From Cyclospora cayetanensis (taxonomy: Eukaryota > Apicomplexa > Conoidasida > Eucoccidiorida > Eimeriidae): a stretch of 64,000 nt of DNA. The notes under the pieces were generated by a model. It made no database searches and was not told where the DNA came from. It worked only from the letters and a program-made list of their open reading frames with translations. This document shows positions 1 through 12,767 of the stretch, in pieces; the stretch's first letter is position 1; every line of letters begins with the position of its first letter. Location: the NCBI RefSeq assembly GCF_002999335.1, contig NW_020312129.1, positions 1 to 64,000 on the forward strand. The letters run 5' to 3'. The translations under genes were made by a program, and so were the position numbers.

Positions 1-170
1 TCCTCTAAGCACTCCACTAGTCACAGCTAGTTGCACACAGCATCTAGCGCATGCGGACACAACATTGTGCCCTAATGCATTGGGGAAAGGTTACCCTACA
101 ACAACTAAGGTGTACGAGCAGACAAACCAGCTATTCTTTTTATACAAGCCGTTCGTTGAACAAGTGTAGT
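1..170 (+). repeat. dispersed degenerate repeat, copy 1
   Basis: Two words, tctaagcactcc (4-15) and tgcacacagcatct (32-45), recur in the same order and almost the same spacing at 53953-53964 and 53982-53995. The segment tcacagctagtt (21-32) recurs at 26307-26318. Further right, ctaaggtgtacgagcagac (106-124) resembles ctaaacaaggtatacgaacg at about 22413. The family is non-coding and of unknown class. The copy may extend beyond the window. Confidence 0.55.
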
Positions 171-893
171 AGAAAGTGGTTAAGCTTAACTTAGCTTGCT
201 ATACCTTCTATGCTAAGCGGAAGTGGGTGTGAGATGTGTTGTGAAAGGCTGTATGGTTCAGGGGGCCGTGGAGCTCTGGTACACATATGGCGTGCCAGCC
301 GTAATTTATGTGTCACACGTTTTAGCTAGAATACGCGATGATATGGTGAATCTGACGGTCGGAATGAAATCTCGTATGGAGGCACTTGGGTAGCACAAAA
401 GCCGTGTACAGGTGTAAGCTAGGCTATCAGAATTTATCATGGCAAAGTCAGGGGACAATTAGAATTATACCATCAGGCGACAACTTCAATTTATTGTCGT
501 GTCTCTAAATGGTTGCATATAATTGTATTTGTGTATTATGTTCTAGCTCCAACAAGGCTGCTTTCAGTTTCTAGGTAGAAGTATCTTCGAACCCTCGCCA
601 TAATGAAGGTCTCCTAAAGGCTTACTACGTTGTATTTTCTCATAAAAGAACTAAATGTCGTAAAAGCTGATCGAACGCTAACTGTGGCAGAGTCAGTACG
701 TGGTCAAATGCCGCCGCCTCCTCCAGTACACGGGAGCTACTGGTCCTAGCCCCTCAACTGGCTTCGAACCCTGGAGCCAATGAACTCAAGAGACTGCCCA
801 AAAATCGAGTTTTGATTTCTCTCCTTGTGTAATAAGGTCTGTGCTGAGACTATTGAGGCCTTTTAAAACTCGTGAATCACGTTGAATTACACC
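1..893. other. intergenic, with a copy of a dispersed repeat at its left end
   Basis: No reading frame with coding character was found here. The first 170 bases match a degenerate repeat seen four more times in the window (see the repeat entries). The rest, up to the start codon at 894, shows nothing recognisable. Confidence 0.5.
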
Positions 894-3800
894 ATGATAG
901 CAAGGGCTGGAGAGAGTTCGCTCTCCCATGTCTCGTTTAGCCGTACGCTTGTGACTTTTTGCCTCTTATCCGTCGCCATTTCAAAGTCAACACTACAGAT
1001 TGAGGCAGCTGATAATAATCAGGGGAACAGGCCTGTATGGCCAGCGCATGGGGGGCTGGAACATCTTGGCACCGTTGGATCCCTCGGAAAGCAGCCTTTG
1101 GATCCTGAGAAAGATACTGTCGACGGGTTTACACTCTATGGTCGATATTCTGCTGGACATGCAGCTACTGAAACAGCTTCCATAACGGGGGCACTACCTC
1201 CTTACGGAACATTTCCGCATCCGACTGTTAATATCGGTTTGAGCTCATTAGGGACCCCAGCGGCTACGACGGCGCAGTTTTCCTCTGGGCACAGCCGGCC
1301 GGCAGAGGTACTTTATGGTCAAGGGAGGCATTCAGTCGGTGCTCACGGCGAACAGCAGCTCCCGGGGTGGGGTTTGGCCCAGCAGCTGTCTACATCAGCG
1401 CCTCAAAGCCTGCCGACTTCACATGCTTGGCCCAACGAAGAGCAGCAGGATAAAAAGGATTCTAGCGGTCCCATTGCATTGTCTGCATTGGGAAACGGCA
1501 AGATAGGTGTCCTCTCTTCGGTTTTTGCAGAACCACCTACGACACCTGGATTCCAGAACTACAGGCAATACTTGGGTGGATCTACGGACAAGAGTGATGA
1601 TAGAAACAAACGAGAGCATTTTATAGGGCCCTTCGGTGAGAGAGGAGGTGACTCTGTCGCACCGCATGAGAATGTAGAAGTCCACCTTGCACGACTCTCT
1701 GATGGCTCTCTACCCCTCGGAAAGCGTCCTCTCAAGAGGGCAGGTGACAAACATTCGACCAAGAAAAGACGCGCAGAGCCTTTCAGGGCATGGAGGGGTG
1801 CACAGAGCAACAATGTGCTGGTGATCACTCTTGGAGATACAACGTTGTTCCAAGGCCGTACGCTGAATTTTGCATATTCCTAGCGACAGCATCCTTAGTC
1901 GAGAGCAGGGTCTTCATTGTAATGTCAACCTCGAAACTTGTCATTTGACAATCTACTGAGTTCATGTTAATGGGTTTCTGATGTGGTGCATGCTCAGTCT
2001 GCATAGGAGAAGAAAAATCTAACGATTCACGATTGCCCTGTGGGACCGCCTACCCTGGTGTTGCAACCCTCGCGCTGCACCTCGCGGATGGACCACCTGC
2101 AAAGGACGCTAGACGAGGCTCTCATGGGTTTCCTATGCAACCGGCAGTGCTACTTTCAACATCAGTTGGTACAGGTGTTGAAGGGGCTTCTTCAGTTGTA
2201 CAGAATCTCCTTGAGAGAGCATGGAACGCGCGAGGAAACGAGGATTGTGACAGTCTGAACGGTGGAAATTTTCACTGGGGAATGCAGCCTGTCGAGTACT
2301 TCTCAAGGGACACAGCAAGTGAGCACATCACCTCTATCAAATATAGCAACTTTGGAGGAAGTGAAGAACAACAAGCGTTTTTTGTTTGCGTATGTTTTTT
2401 GTTGCTGCGTCAGCTCGTGAGGCGTCTGCCCTCATATCAACAGTCGATGTGCTCATTGCAGACAGCGAGCACTCGCGAGGAATTGACCAGGAAACAAAAG
2501 TGGTGTACCTTGGTAGTTCTCGTGCTTCGTAAGCATACTCAACACCCTAGGGACCGGCCGAAGCTAGTGTCTCGGCTTAGGCAGCTGACGTATGTAAAAA
2601 TACTTTGTGTTTGTTCCCCTCTTTTTAATTGTAACAGTAGTTGCTATGCAGGTGACACAGACGTCAGTGTACATTTGCATTCATATGTGCTTGCTGTGCT
2701 AGGGAGTATGCTACGATTGCGGCCATGGTGGCATCAGAGCCAAGCAAATTGATCGGTGCTTACCTGACGATCGCGGCAGAGGCAAACAGCACAAGTAGGA
2801 AAATCAGGGATCTGAGCAGGAAGCTTCGTGGAGAACCGGTAGTAGAGTTTGTCTTCAGGTGCGTGGCTCGTCGTGATGGTACTCCTTACCGTGGCCATGA
2901 GTGGCTGGTATATCATTCTTTGCCCCTTGGAATCTAGGGTATGGATGCAGTCCTTGTTAAGCTCTACTTGTCTCTTTTGAGCAGGCGTGACACTCGGTCA
3001 ATGAGAGGTGTACGGCTGGACTTTTCCGTAACCCTTGCTGGACCGCACTTTACTGACACTACTGTGCTTCAAGTTCCTGCTGAGATGATGGCAGCTGTTG
3101 CAAACGAGATTGCGACTCGCTTAAGGCACGTGGTGGACAAATTTTTGTGGACCGCGTTTGATGAGAGAACCTCGAGCTCGCCAAGGCCTTTGTCTCCCGA
3201 GTTGCCGGTCTTGTTCGTCCGGATTCAGCGAGTCAGGCTAGTTCGAGATATGGCTGCGAGCCGTGGACAAGTAGTTGATGTGGAGCTAGCATCCCATACA
3301 GGAGACCCGATGGTTGACCTTGGGGTCCCAATTGTACTATATACGTGAGTTTCAGTGGACTTGATTTTACTAGTTTCCTACTTCAGAATAGACATGAACG
3401 GCTACAAACTGGCGGCACGAGTTAAGGCTGGTAGCTAATGGAATCAATTTTGTGAACTCTCTGGTCTTCGCAGAACTGCTATTGGGGCAGCTTTCCAAGC
3501 CTACCTCTTGGGTCACTTGAAGAGCTCTGGCCTGGCTAACATCATTCGCCAGGTATGCGCTGATGTATAGCTTTTTTTACTTCCCTATTGCATTCCTCCC
3601 TCTCTGCCACCACTTCTCCAGTCTGCCAACTGTGTTTTAGTGCACCAATTTTCAAGTTAACATGCCCATTAAAATCTTTTTTGTAATCGAAGCCACGGGA
3701 GTTTGGCTGGTTGGTGAGTAGTGTGAGGGGCTTCGCGGGTTGGAAAACCCAGAGAAACGTGCTCTACTAAATCTCTGTCGCATGTTTGCATGCCACAGGC

Positions 3801-5751
3801 CATTGTAGATGTGCGTTCATTGGGGCCTCTGCACCAGCCTGCATTAGCCGGCCACGTTACAGCCCTTCGTGACGACGTCAGCCGCCTGCATGAGTGGCTA
3901 AAACGTGCTGGCCCCGAATGGCCGATTACCACAAACATAGGAAGTTTATTGGGCCTGCTCTTTAAGTCTCATGAGGTGGCATCCGGATTGCAAGGGAAGT
4001 GTAACACCGCTGTCGCTTCCCTTGACCTAAGCTTGGATGATCCATTGCTGGGTTTTGCAACAATGTTTTGCCAGCTATATCCGCAGACATATTATCCGTC
4101 TTTGGCGGGGAAAGAGGAGTTGGAGTCATACAGTCTACAAGTTGGCCAGACGCTTCGTCGTATACTTTCAGGAAGCAGTGTGCGCGGTGAGTCTCGGGGA
4201 TTACCAGAACTCTCTCAGGAGTCTTTTGACAGCGATAATAGGACACAGAGTCGACGTCTGGCTGTAGAGGATGAGTCCGGGGGTGACGAGTTCGAAAATT
4301 ATGGAACTGCTGACGATTCAGAAGAGAATTCTGAGGAATGGAGGTCAGATCCGTCGAATGGACAATCGACTGAGAATCAAGCCAGCCAGTTCGCAGCGCG
4401 GCAAGAAGAGCATCAAGACAATTTTGCCGTCGCGGATCATTCACGAAATCCGCATATTTCCGTTTTGTCGGTTATGGCTGACGATGACCTCTATGAATCA
4501 GAGAACATCACTTCTACCCCCAGTGATACCATTGTTGAGAATTTACCGGATACCAACGCTCATGTGGCTAGAGAGTCCTCGCAGCAGCATGATGGTAGAA
4601 GAACCAGGTCACGGGCAGCCACTTTTGCACAGGATAATTCCACAGGCTACAAGGAGGACACCTCAGGTGCAACTCAAGTGGCACCAGGAAATCCCGTTGA
4701 AGGTCTCTCTATTCCTGTTACAAATCCCCAAAAGCTGATGATTCACCAGGAAAGGAAAGGAGGCAGCAGCAAGATAGGGAACGAGGCAGGCGATCAGCGT
4801 GCATTCCAGGAGCTTCAGCGTGAATTGGAATTTCAGAGACGAAAACAGCAAGAGCTCTTAGAACGAGTTGAGGCTCAGCTGAAAGAGCAGCGCCTCATCC
4901 ACAAACAGCAGGAGCAGCTTTTATATATTCAGCAGCAGCAAGGGAAGCCTTCACCTTCCCACCAGGATGAGCATGACAGATTGAAAAAGCGCATCACAGA
5001 TCAGTCGAATCGAGTAGATATAGCTGATCCAAGTGGCAACGTGCTTAGACGGCACAGCAAGCCCTCGGGCCCTACCAGGAAGCAAGTTTCTCAGACACCA
5101 CCAGTAACGTTCCCCGGCATCAACGTACCCCAGGAGGGTGATAAAGCAATTGAGCAGTTGATAATGTCTCTGGAGCGAAATGCAAACAAAGAATCGGGTC
5201 ACATGCAGGCAGTTGGTGATCGTAGCGAGTCTGCAAGGACGAGGCGCACATTAACAGAGCGCTACGGGCCGTTGTTCTTGAACCTTGTTGGATTTTTGTT
5301 AAATGATGATATGCTGGAGGATTTGATCTCAGTAGCGAACTGGCATGTGAACCCCAAAGCGTACAGATCTATATGCAGGCAGAGCAAGTTCTCCCTGTTT
5401 TATCTCACCAAAAAAGCAGGTCAGTCCTTTTGACTTTTGTTCTCCATGACTGGTGCCCCCTTAGGTGCCGCTGTTGATCTTTCGTTACACATCGCTGAAG
5501 AAAGGCAATGGGCAGAGTATGCTTTTCTGGGTACGCCGTGCGGTGTGTCTGTTGTCATTTACTTTTTACGTACAAGTGTACATCGTGTTTTTGCAGAGCA
5601 TTGCCACCTAGTGGGGAGGCTTTTGAAGTCAAGGCATCAAGGTCACCATGTCAAGCTCATCAGGTATACCAATGTAGGTGACGCGGAGGCGTGGGCGCGC
5701 GCTCTGGAAGGCCTCAGAGACTTTCATACACTGTTCCGTGCCAGAATGTAG
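894..5751 (+). CDS. secreted or membrane-delivered protein of unknown function, nine exons
   Basis: I do not recognise the family. The model is 894-1857, 2007-2360, 2414-2528, 2703-2858, 2985-3344, 3474-3552, 3799-5419, 5465-5530 and 5597-5751. All junctions are GT-AG and phase-consistent, giving about 1,289 residues. The ATG at 894 precedes a hydrophobic stretch (TLVTFCLLSVAIS) that looks like a signal peptide. A Gly/Pro/Ser-rich region follows, then a middle part with globular character across exons 3-7. Next come an acidic disordered stretch and a Gln/Glu/Arg coiled coil (about 4780-4950). The C-terminus ends in AEAWARALEGLRDF, which resembles the last helix of a PH domain. Exons 8 and 9 could also be one exon, because the 66-base intron between them is open in frame. 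Introns at 2361 and 5420 are only 53 and 45 bases. The first exon could alternatively be a separate gene, but its donor phase fits exon 2. Confidence 0.6.
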
Positions 5752-7518
5752 CGATTGCAACACTAGGAAGAAGAGCTGGAAGTTTCTTGGAGGCCTAGCA
5801 CGTCCTTCGTGTTGCAGGTAATTCATCATTACAGCTCGAGTATTCCTCCAGGGTGTCTGACGTTGTTGATACAGCTGCTTGAGGATGCTTTTGGATCCAG
5901 CTCTACTGTGGAGCTGGTATCTTTGTTGCTGAATTAACTGATAAATTCGAGGCCATTTATTGAGCCCGCTGTAATTGGTACTCCCACTTAAACCCCAAAA
6001 GTGGTCAAACGGCACAGTCGAGTGGCCGCGTACTGATGTGGAGACATCTCCCAATTGTATGGACGTGGCCACAGTTGTGCGCAAACACTGCTATTGGTGA
6101 GCTGATTGCGCCAAAGAAGCGCACGTGTCCGGAATTGCTCTTTCTTCTCCCTTTCTCCTTTCTAAAGGCGCTTCACGAATGTGCGGTGGGTACGGCACCG
6201 AAAAGCTGAGTCACTCGTAGAAACAGAATAAATTGTATCGAGTTCGCGACCTTCAAAATGCCTACATTAAGCCCACGCAGCATAGCCAGCATCAGGGATC
6301 ATTGTTTTATGAGAAAAGTAACACTATATTCTCCAGATTGTTAAACCATGAAATTGCAGTTTTCCTCACACCATTGAGAGGCTTCTAGTCTCAATGAGTA
6401 TATAAGTATCTGAGCTCACTTGATATCGCCAGAGAACAAAGGAAAGAGTATGATTACTTTGCGAATACACTTCAACTCAACGTTTCTGGAGCTGCGGGCG
6501 TGGATAGAAATCCTTAAAACTGTGTAGGCCAGGTGTAATGCTTGGATTTTTCACTGCGTTCTTACTGAAAGAGACTTCTTGATTTTGTGCAAATCTCCAA
6601 GCTAAGTCTGGCTAGTTCCTGTACATAAGCCGCAGTAAACTGCATTTTTGAAAATCTAAGTTGTAAGCCGTACGGTGGAAGGTTCTGACACTGAATGGGA
6701 GGCACCCAGGAGCGTGATACCGTTGCTATGGCTACGCTGAAACAGTACGTTTAGGGCAATTATTTAAGACAACAGCAACGAACTATTGACCCAAACAATG
6801 AAAGTAGTGCATATACTTCCGTGAAATACTTTTAAAAGGATTATTTGCTCTTTGGAAGCAATAGAGGCCAGTGCCTATCTAAAGCCACCGTCGCTCTGCC
6901 GTCTCGGTGACCCCGCCGCCGAACTGCGATAGAGTGATCGTTGATTCGCCCGATTGCCACAAAACGATTTATCAGTGACCTAGAGGATAGGATTAGCTAA
7001 AGATGGGGAGGAACCTTTTATTGTAGGAGTCGGAATGCCCCCCTTTTAAAATTTTGCCGAGGTGAGTTTCCACACGTGTGCGAGCGATCCCAAATCGCTC
7101 CCATATGGTGCATCTAACTTTTGCCCATTAATAGCATTCGGAACCTGTCTTCCTTAAATTCAAAGAAAGACGATTATCTTATTTTTTCAAGCCGTGAGGC
7201 ACTTGAAGACGGCAAAGCACATTCCCGGGTGTATTAGCTGGTAGGTCAGGCCATTTGATCAGAAAAGCAGTGCACCAACTTCCGTTGCAGCTGATGGTTG
7301 GAACTTATCTGCTCACAGGCAATTTCGAAGCCGGTCAGAAGCACATCACCACAAGGGTCTTGGCTCCACAAACATCCCGTTCAGGCTCAGGGGCGTCCTT
7401 CATACGTAGGACAGTGGACAGCTTCATATGCCATGCATGACTGAGCCTGTAGCCGGACGGCTTCCCTCTGTTGGCAATCCTAGTCCGTTACCTCTTATTT
7501 TCTGCTATACGGTACGAA
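5752..7518. other. intergenic, nothing recognised
   Basis: About 1.8 kb between two plus-strand genes. The short open frames have no coding character or splice-consistent partners. No RNA gene or repeat was recognised. Confidence 0.5.
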
Positions 7519-10500
7519 ATGGCGGCAGGGCGGACAGCCCGAGCGCTGCTGCTCGCCGCCATAGCAGTAGCAGTTGCCTCAGCTGGGCCAGCGGCAGACA
7601 CTCCTGTGACCCCTCTCTCCCAAGGTACGGGCAGCACGCATACTAGCATGCACACACTTGTATATATACGTCTGAGTAGCATGTACAGGGTTCGCGCTAT
7701 GAACAACTGCTTGCTGCCAGCAGTTCTATGTTCCTGGTTGTGTAGACTCATCGCCAGCCGAGCTGGAGAACGGCCATTCGCCACAACGCTTTTTCACTGC
7801 TGGTCTAGCAGCAATCACCGGAGGCGGCTTTTCTCTAGATCCTGTTGGTGAGACACAGGTCATCAAGCAGGCACTTACTGTCCACGGAAACCGTTTTGAC
7901 TCTTAACGCTTGCTTCCACCTGTGTCTTGTGGTCCACCGGTGCAGAGCCAAGAGGGTCATTTTTTGCCTCATCAGAATATGAGGCTATATTCCAAGACCT
8001 AGTGGACAAGCTACCTATCGATGAAGAAACCTATGACTTCATTATTGTTGGTGGTGGAGCCGCCGGATGCGCTGTTGCTGATGTCCTGTCTCAAAGTTCG
8101 TCTCGCTGGTCGTCTTGTGTTTTCGGATTGTGCTCAATAATTGAGCGCCAATTTAGCGTACAGTTTATCCTATGGAGCTTCACTCTGTTTCTACTCACCA
8201 GAGACTCGACGGAAACTTTATTCGAAGATGTTTTTCCTCTCAGGCGGAAGGAAAGTCCTTTTGCTTGAGCGTGGGATGGAGCGCTCTCTCGCAACGACGC
8301 CAAATGCCATGAGCGCCCGAGGAGCGGGTCAGCACTGGAACTTCTTGAATATACATGCGCAACCTGATGGCTTTTAGTTTGCTTACCTTCTTCACTTTAG
8401 TGGACAAGCCCTATCTCAATCAGTGTAACTATACTCTCCATACGATACCGAGTTTGAGATCCGGTTTTGCGTGTTTTGCGTAGGTATTGGCCTTGCCGAT
8501 GCGACTATCTCCCAAGCAGTTGGAACAGTTCAAGGAGTGAGGACCTTCTCAGGTGCCCTTATGGGTGGTGGAAGTGCAATTAACCTCGGTATCGTAATCG
8601 GTGAAACTGAAGAATACTTTAGGGAAATGGCCCGCCAGTTCCCTGGTTACAACATTGACTACACTAGACTGAAAACGGTGAGATTCTTACCTGCTAACAA
8701 TCATAGGATCATGAATACATTGTTCACACGCGTCGCTCTCCCACGATTCTTATTCCGGATGAATCCCTCCCGATGTAATTTGGAGCGCCGTGTGATATCA
8801 ATCAGGCTTACGATTACGTTGCGTGGAAACTTGCGAGGGCGATGCCAGTGCTTCCTCCGTTTGGCTTGGCATATAAAAACGCACTAACTGAATCTGGATT
8901 CAAAAACTGGGGAGGTGGTGACTATCCAGAACCCAGTCTTATTGTCCGTCCAGGATACCAGTGGGTCGGTTATTCTCTCTTCGACGCTGGAAATAACTTG
9001 CAGCGAAACGCCGCCGACGCGCTTATCGAAGCGACCCCAAACCTCACCATCAAAACCAGGCACACCGTCAGGGTCAGTCGTTCTATTGAATTATTCGTTT
9101 AATTGACGAGTTACAAGCTTCTCAGCTGGTACGCATGCAGAAAATTTAAGCCACGAGACCAAATTTGTTCACTATTGATCAGCCACTATATGCGCAACCT
9201 TTGCTTCCTTGTAGAGCGTGACCTTCGTGGACACGCCCGATGGAAAGGTTGCTAACTGCGTTTTGTATCGGCCTACGAAATATAAAGACATCCGGCCTAT
9301 TGGAGACTTATGGAGCTTTTTCCCATCGTCTGCAGCAGGTAGGCTGTAGGTGTTCAAAACTTTTTTTGCCAATGGGGTTGTATTGTATTCAGCATGGTGT
9401 TCGGATGTGCAACGCAACGCTGTTGTTAACAGACTGGGCTCCGTGGGTTGGGTCATTTCTGGAGCCCACATCGGTGCTTGCTGTTGCCGGTGTTGAGGAT
9501 CCAAAGAAGAAACTCCGCCGAGTCTGCCTCACGGACCCCGGAACAGGACGAATTGTGCTTAGCGCTGGGGCAGTGCACACTCCCCTGGTGCTCTACCGAT
9601 CAGGTAATGTGTCCATCATTCAGAGGGCAGCGTAATACCACCACGTCTATTCTCTAAGTTTTGTGCAATATTCTTTGCAGAGTTGCCCTGTCTCGCGTCT
9701 TCTATTACAGGTATTGGACCTGCAGCCCAGCTTGGCCTGCTGAAGGTTCCGCAAGTGCTGGACAATCCGGCCGTTGGTTCTTCCTTTTCTGACAGAGTAT
9801 TTCTTGCCATTCCAGGTTTCTTAAAGCACTATGTTGATGCGATACCTTTGATAAATCCGAGCAAGAATTTACGGCGTCTAGCGGCTGATGAGGAAGGAGA
9901 ACATCAGAAGCTTACCAAGTTGCGTCTTGTGTCAAAACCAACCTTCGAGCCAATTTTAACAATAGAAGAACTTGAGAAAGTAATTACTCCAGAAACTCGG
10001 GAAGCCGTCCTCAAGATCTTGGACAAACCTTTGCCAACCGAGGTGTTCACCATTGATGAAGACGATGAGTCTGTCAGCACGCGGTTCGAGCCTCCCGTTC
10101 TACTTCCAGATCTTCTTATGTTTCCAGGGAAGCTGCAGTATCTTGCCCCAGCTCTCCAACCCCGTGTATGCCAATTCATGGGCTTGAAACAGATAGGTCC
10201 TCACTGTAGGCCAAACGAGTAAGCTGCTGAAAGGCCATAAAGGGATTTCGCGTATTCATCAGACCTTTTCGTATTTTGATTGCTGTGTTGTAGGCCCCGA
10301 TGGCCTTATATATATGTGCATGTGCTTTGCAGCATCAACCAGCGCAACTTAGGGTGCTCTTTGGTAGCGATGGAGGAGCTGTCCGGAGACCGAACAGCTG
10401 AAGGCTTTATATACGCTTCGCGTTATATGTTCCCAACAATGTTCCGTAAGGATCCAATACTCGATGCTGTAACCGAGATCTTGCAGGCGTGCTCCAATTA

Positions 10501-12767
10501 CCGCGCTCCCTTTGGACTCGTTGTTCTAAAGCCTCTGTGTGTACTTGCTCAACCAGTTGTCAAGTGCCTCAGGTGAGCTGAGCCCTACTATGACGGCTCA
10601 CCTGTGTCAGTGCACTTATTGTGTACGTCTAATGCAACAAAAATAGCTTTTATAACAGAGTCTTAACTGCTGAGCTGTTTGCTGTGAAGAGTGTGCTACG
10701 CAGAAAAGCTGTGGCGCCATTCTACTTCACATCTGAGCCCAAGTCTAGGGGAAGCATCAGGCTGAAGCCCACAGGAGAAGTAGTCGTGGACCCCCAATAT
10801 CTCGTACATGAGCAAGATCTATTTGATGCAGTCAGAGGTGTTGCGACCTTGGTGGATCAGATAAATGGAGATAGTTACAAGTGCGCCCAGTACCCAATCG
10901 ATTAGTAGACCGACCACAAAACTGCAATTAGGCGGCATAGATTAGTTGCGCTTTGCTGGCCAAATGGTCGGCTTGCTAGCATCATGATATGGCTTTGACA
11001 CACCTCTTTGAGTCGATGTACGTAGGGGTATTCTCCAAGCTAAGGGCAGCAAGTCTTGCCCTTTGGTTATCCTCAACGGTCTCCTAGACATACTGCTTAC
11101 GCTTGCTAGTACAGCCTCTCCGTTCCTGACTCACTCCAAGAATTTCGCTGAGATCCAGAGATATTTGCAAGACTTGATTCCTCCAGAATCAAGACGCCTG
11201 CGTCGGCTGGTGGTGGTAGACGAGTCTTACCATATGAAGCCTGCTATTTACGAGGACAGTGAAGGTAACGAATATGAAGATTATAGTGCCTTTGTGGAGG
11301 AGAAGGTTGACGAGGCCAAAATAGAAGCACTGGGCGTCAAACGCAGACTAGAAGCGGTCAGCATACTAAGAAATCTTGTTCACATTACCCTTGTTCTACA
11401 GGTAAAACCAACAGTGATGCTTTAAGCTGAAAATCATCTGAGCTTTCCTTGCTTCTGGTCCGCCAGGTGGGATTTGATTTTGATTCCTATCGTGCTCACA
11501 TTAGTGGCACAGATGCTTCAGCAAGGGATTCATCCCCCCATCTCGGCGCCATCAGCCGGCGCCTTGATGCGGCACTGGCAAGCGCTTTAGGACCTCAAAA
11601 GATGGAAGAGTTGATGAACGTCGCAAATTCAATTATATCAGAAGAGGCTCTCAAGGCTAACCCGGAAGATCCTGCTCTTAAAAGCGCCATTGAAGACTGC
11701 AAGAAATCTTGCTCAAAGGACTCCATAGAAAATCACACATGTGCCCAGACAGACATCTGTTGTGCCGTACATGGCAACTCAAAATGCATTCGAACCCCCG
11801 GGCAGCCATCTCTTATCGATCAACAAAACGGAGTGAGGCATTGACAATAGCACTTTGTTACTTCGCTGCTGCGTGTTTGTGTTGTATGCAGTGGATACCC
11901 TTGTTAACACAGCCTGCCAGTTCCCGTATGTTTTTCCTGTGCTGGCATGTCCAAAATAATAAAGTATAGTCTGCCCATGGGAAAGCTTAATTAGAGGTTT
12001 GTGTGCATAGGACGTGTTCTCGAATGCGGACGCCGCGGAGAATGGAGGCACAGTCAAGACAGAAGAATTCCTTTCACCTCTGTTCGGCCTTACGGCACCT
12101 ACTTTTGGTCTGCCCGAGAACAAACAGTGGGCTGCAACATTTCCACCGAAGCTTCCCAGTACGATTCATGGAAAAACAACTGCTTGCTATTCACAACTAG
12201 GAGTCCCGCACGTCCAAAATAGTGCACCACATTGGAACTCTCCTGCGTGCACGGCTGTGCTGACGGCTAAAAACAAAAAATGAATATGGAGCATAAACGT
12301 TTTGGTTTTGTTCAACATATATATCCATCTGCCCACAGGTGTAGGGCGTCACATATGGTGGCATCTGCCATTGTCCGCAGCCAATACGCGTTCTATGGCT
12401 TTTTCAATGCAGGTTCCCACAACCCGAAGGCTCTGGCAAAGTTTGCACTTTCTTACATGACAAGTATTGGTCACACATACGGCAGCGCACCAATGGGCAA
12501 GGTGGTTGACGATAAATTCCAAGTTATGGGAGTCAACGGCCTCTCCATCGTGGACGGTTCTGTGCTTCCCCAGCTAACAAGAATGAATCCAGTGTACACC
12601 ATTATGGCATTAGGACGGTGAGTTACATGAATTTTAGCACTGGCTAATTTGCTTTGCTCCTTGACACATTTCCTTCGCGTGGTGCTCTCCTGTCACTGTG
12701 CTTATGCAGCTACGCTGGAGAAGTGATGCTTGGGGCAGGGTACGGTTCAACAGTGCGGTACCGGTGA
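7519..12767 (+). CDS. GMC-family FAD-dependent oxidoreductase, secreted, about 17 exons
   Basis: This is a flavoprotein of the glucose-methanol-choline family, which oxidises alcohols or sugars using FAD. The ATG at 7519 starts a clear signal peptide (RALLLAAIAVAVASAG). The FAD-binding loop IIVGGGAAGCAVADVL lies at about 8041-8085, followed after an intron by KVLLLERG. The family signatures GALMGGGSAIN (about 8551) and LSAGAVHTPLVLYRS (about 9560) are present. The C-terminal block GHTYGSAPMG, IVDGSVLP and NPVYTIMALGRYAGE (12470-12725) carries the expected active-site histidine. Exons: 7519-7624, 7746-7847, 7946-8095, 8244-8369, 8484-8677, 8806-9072, 9215-9338, 9433-9603, 9711-10218, 10333-10572, 10647-10880, 11110-11401, 11467 to about 11745, 11892-11938, 12011-12246, 12339-12617, 12710-12767. 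At about 1,100 residues it is nearly twice the usual family length, with long acidic insertions. The exon starting at 11467 has an unresolved end in a cysteine-rich stretch, and the donor at 8370 is GC rather than GT. Confidence 0.88.

Noticed and set aside
710..790. A tRNA-like TTCGAA word with nearby pairing
   Set aside because: The flanking bases do not form a T-stem or an acceptor stem on either strand.
5629..6084. A 151-codon minus-strand frame
   Set aside because: It overlaps the last exon of the first gene in antisense and has no motif or splice partner.
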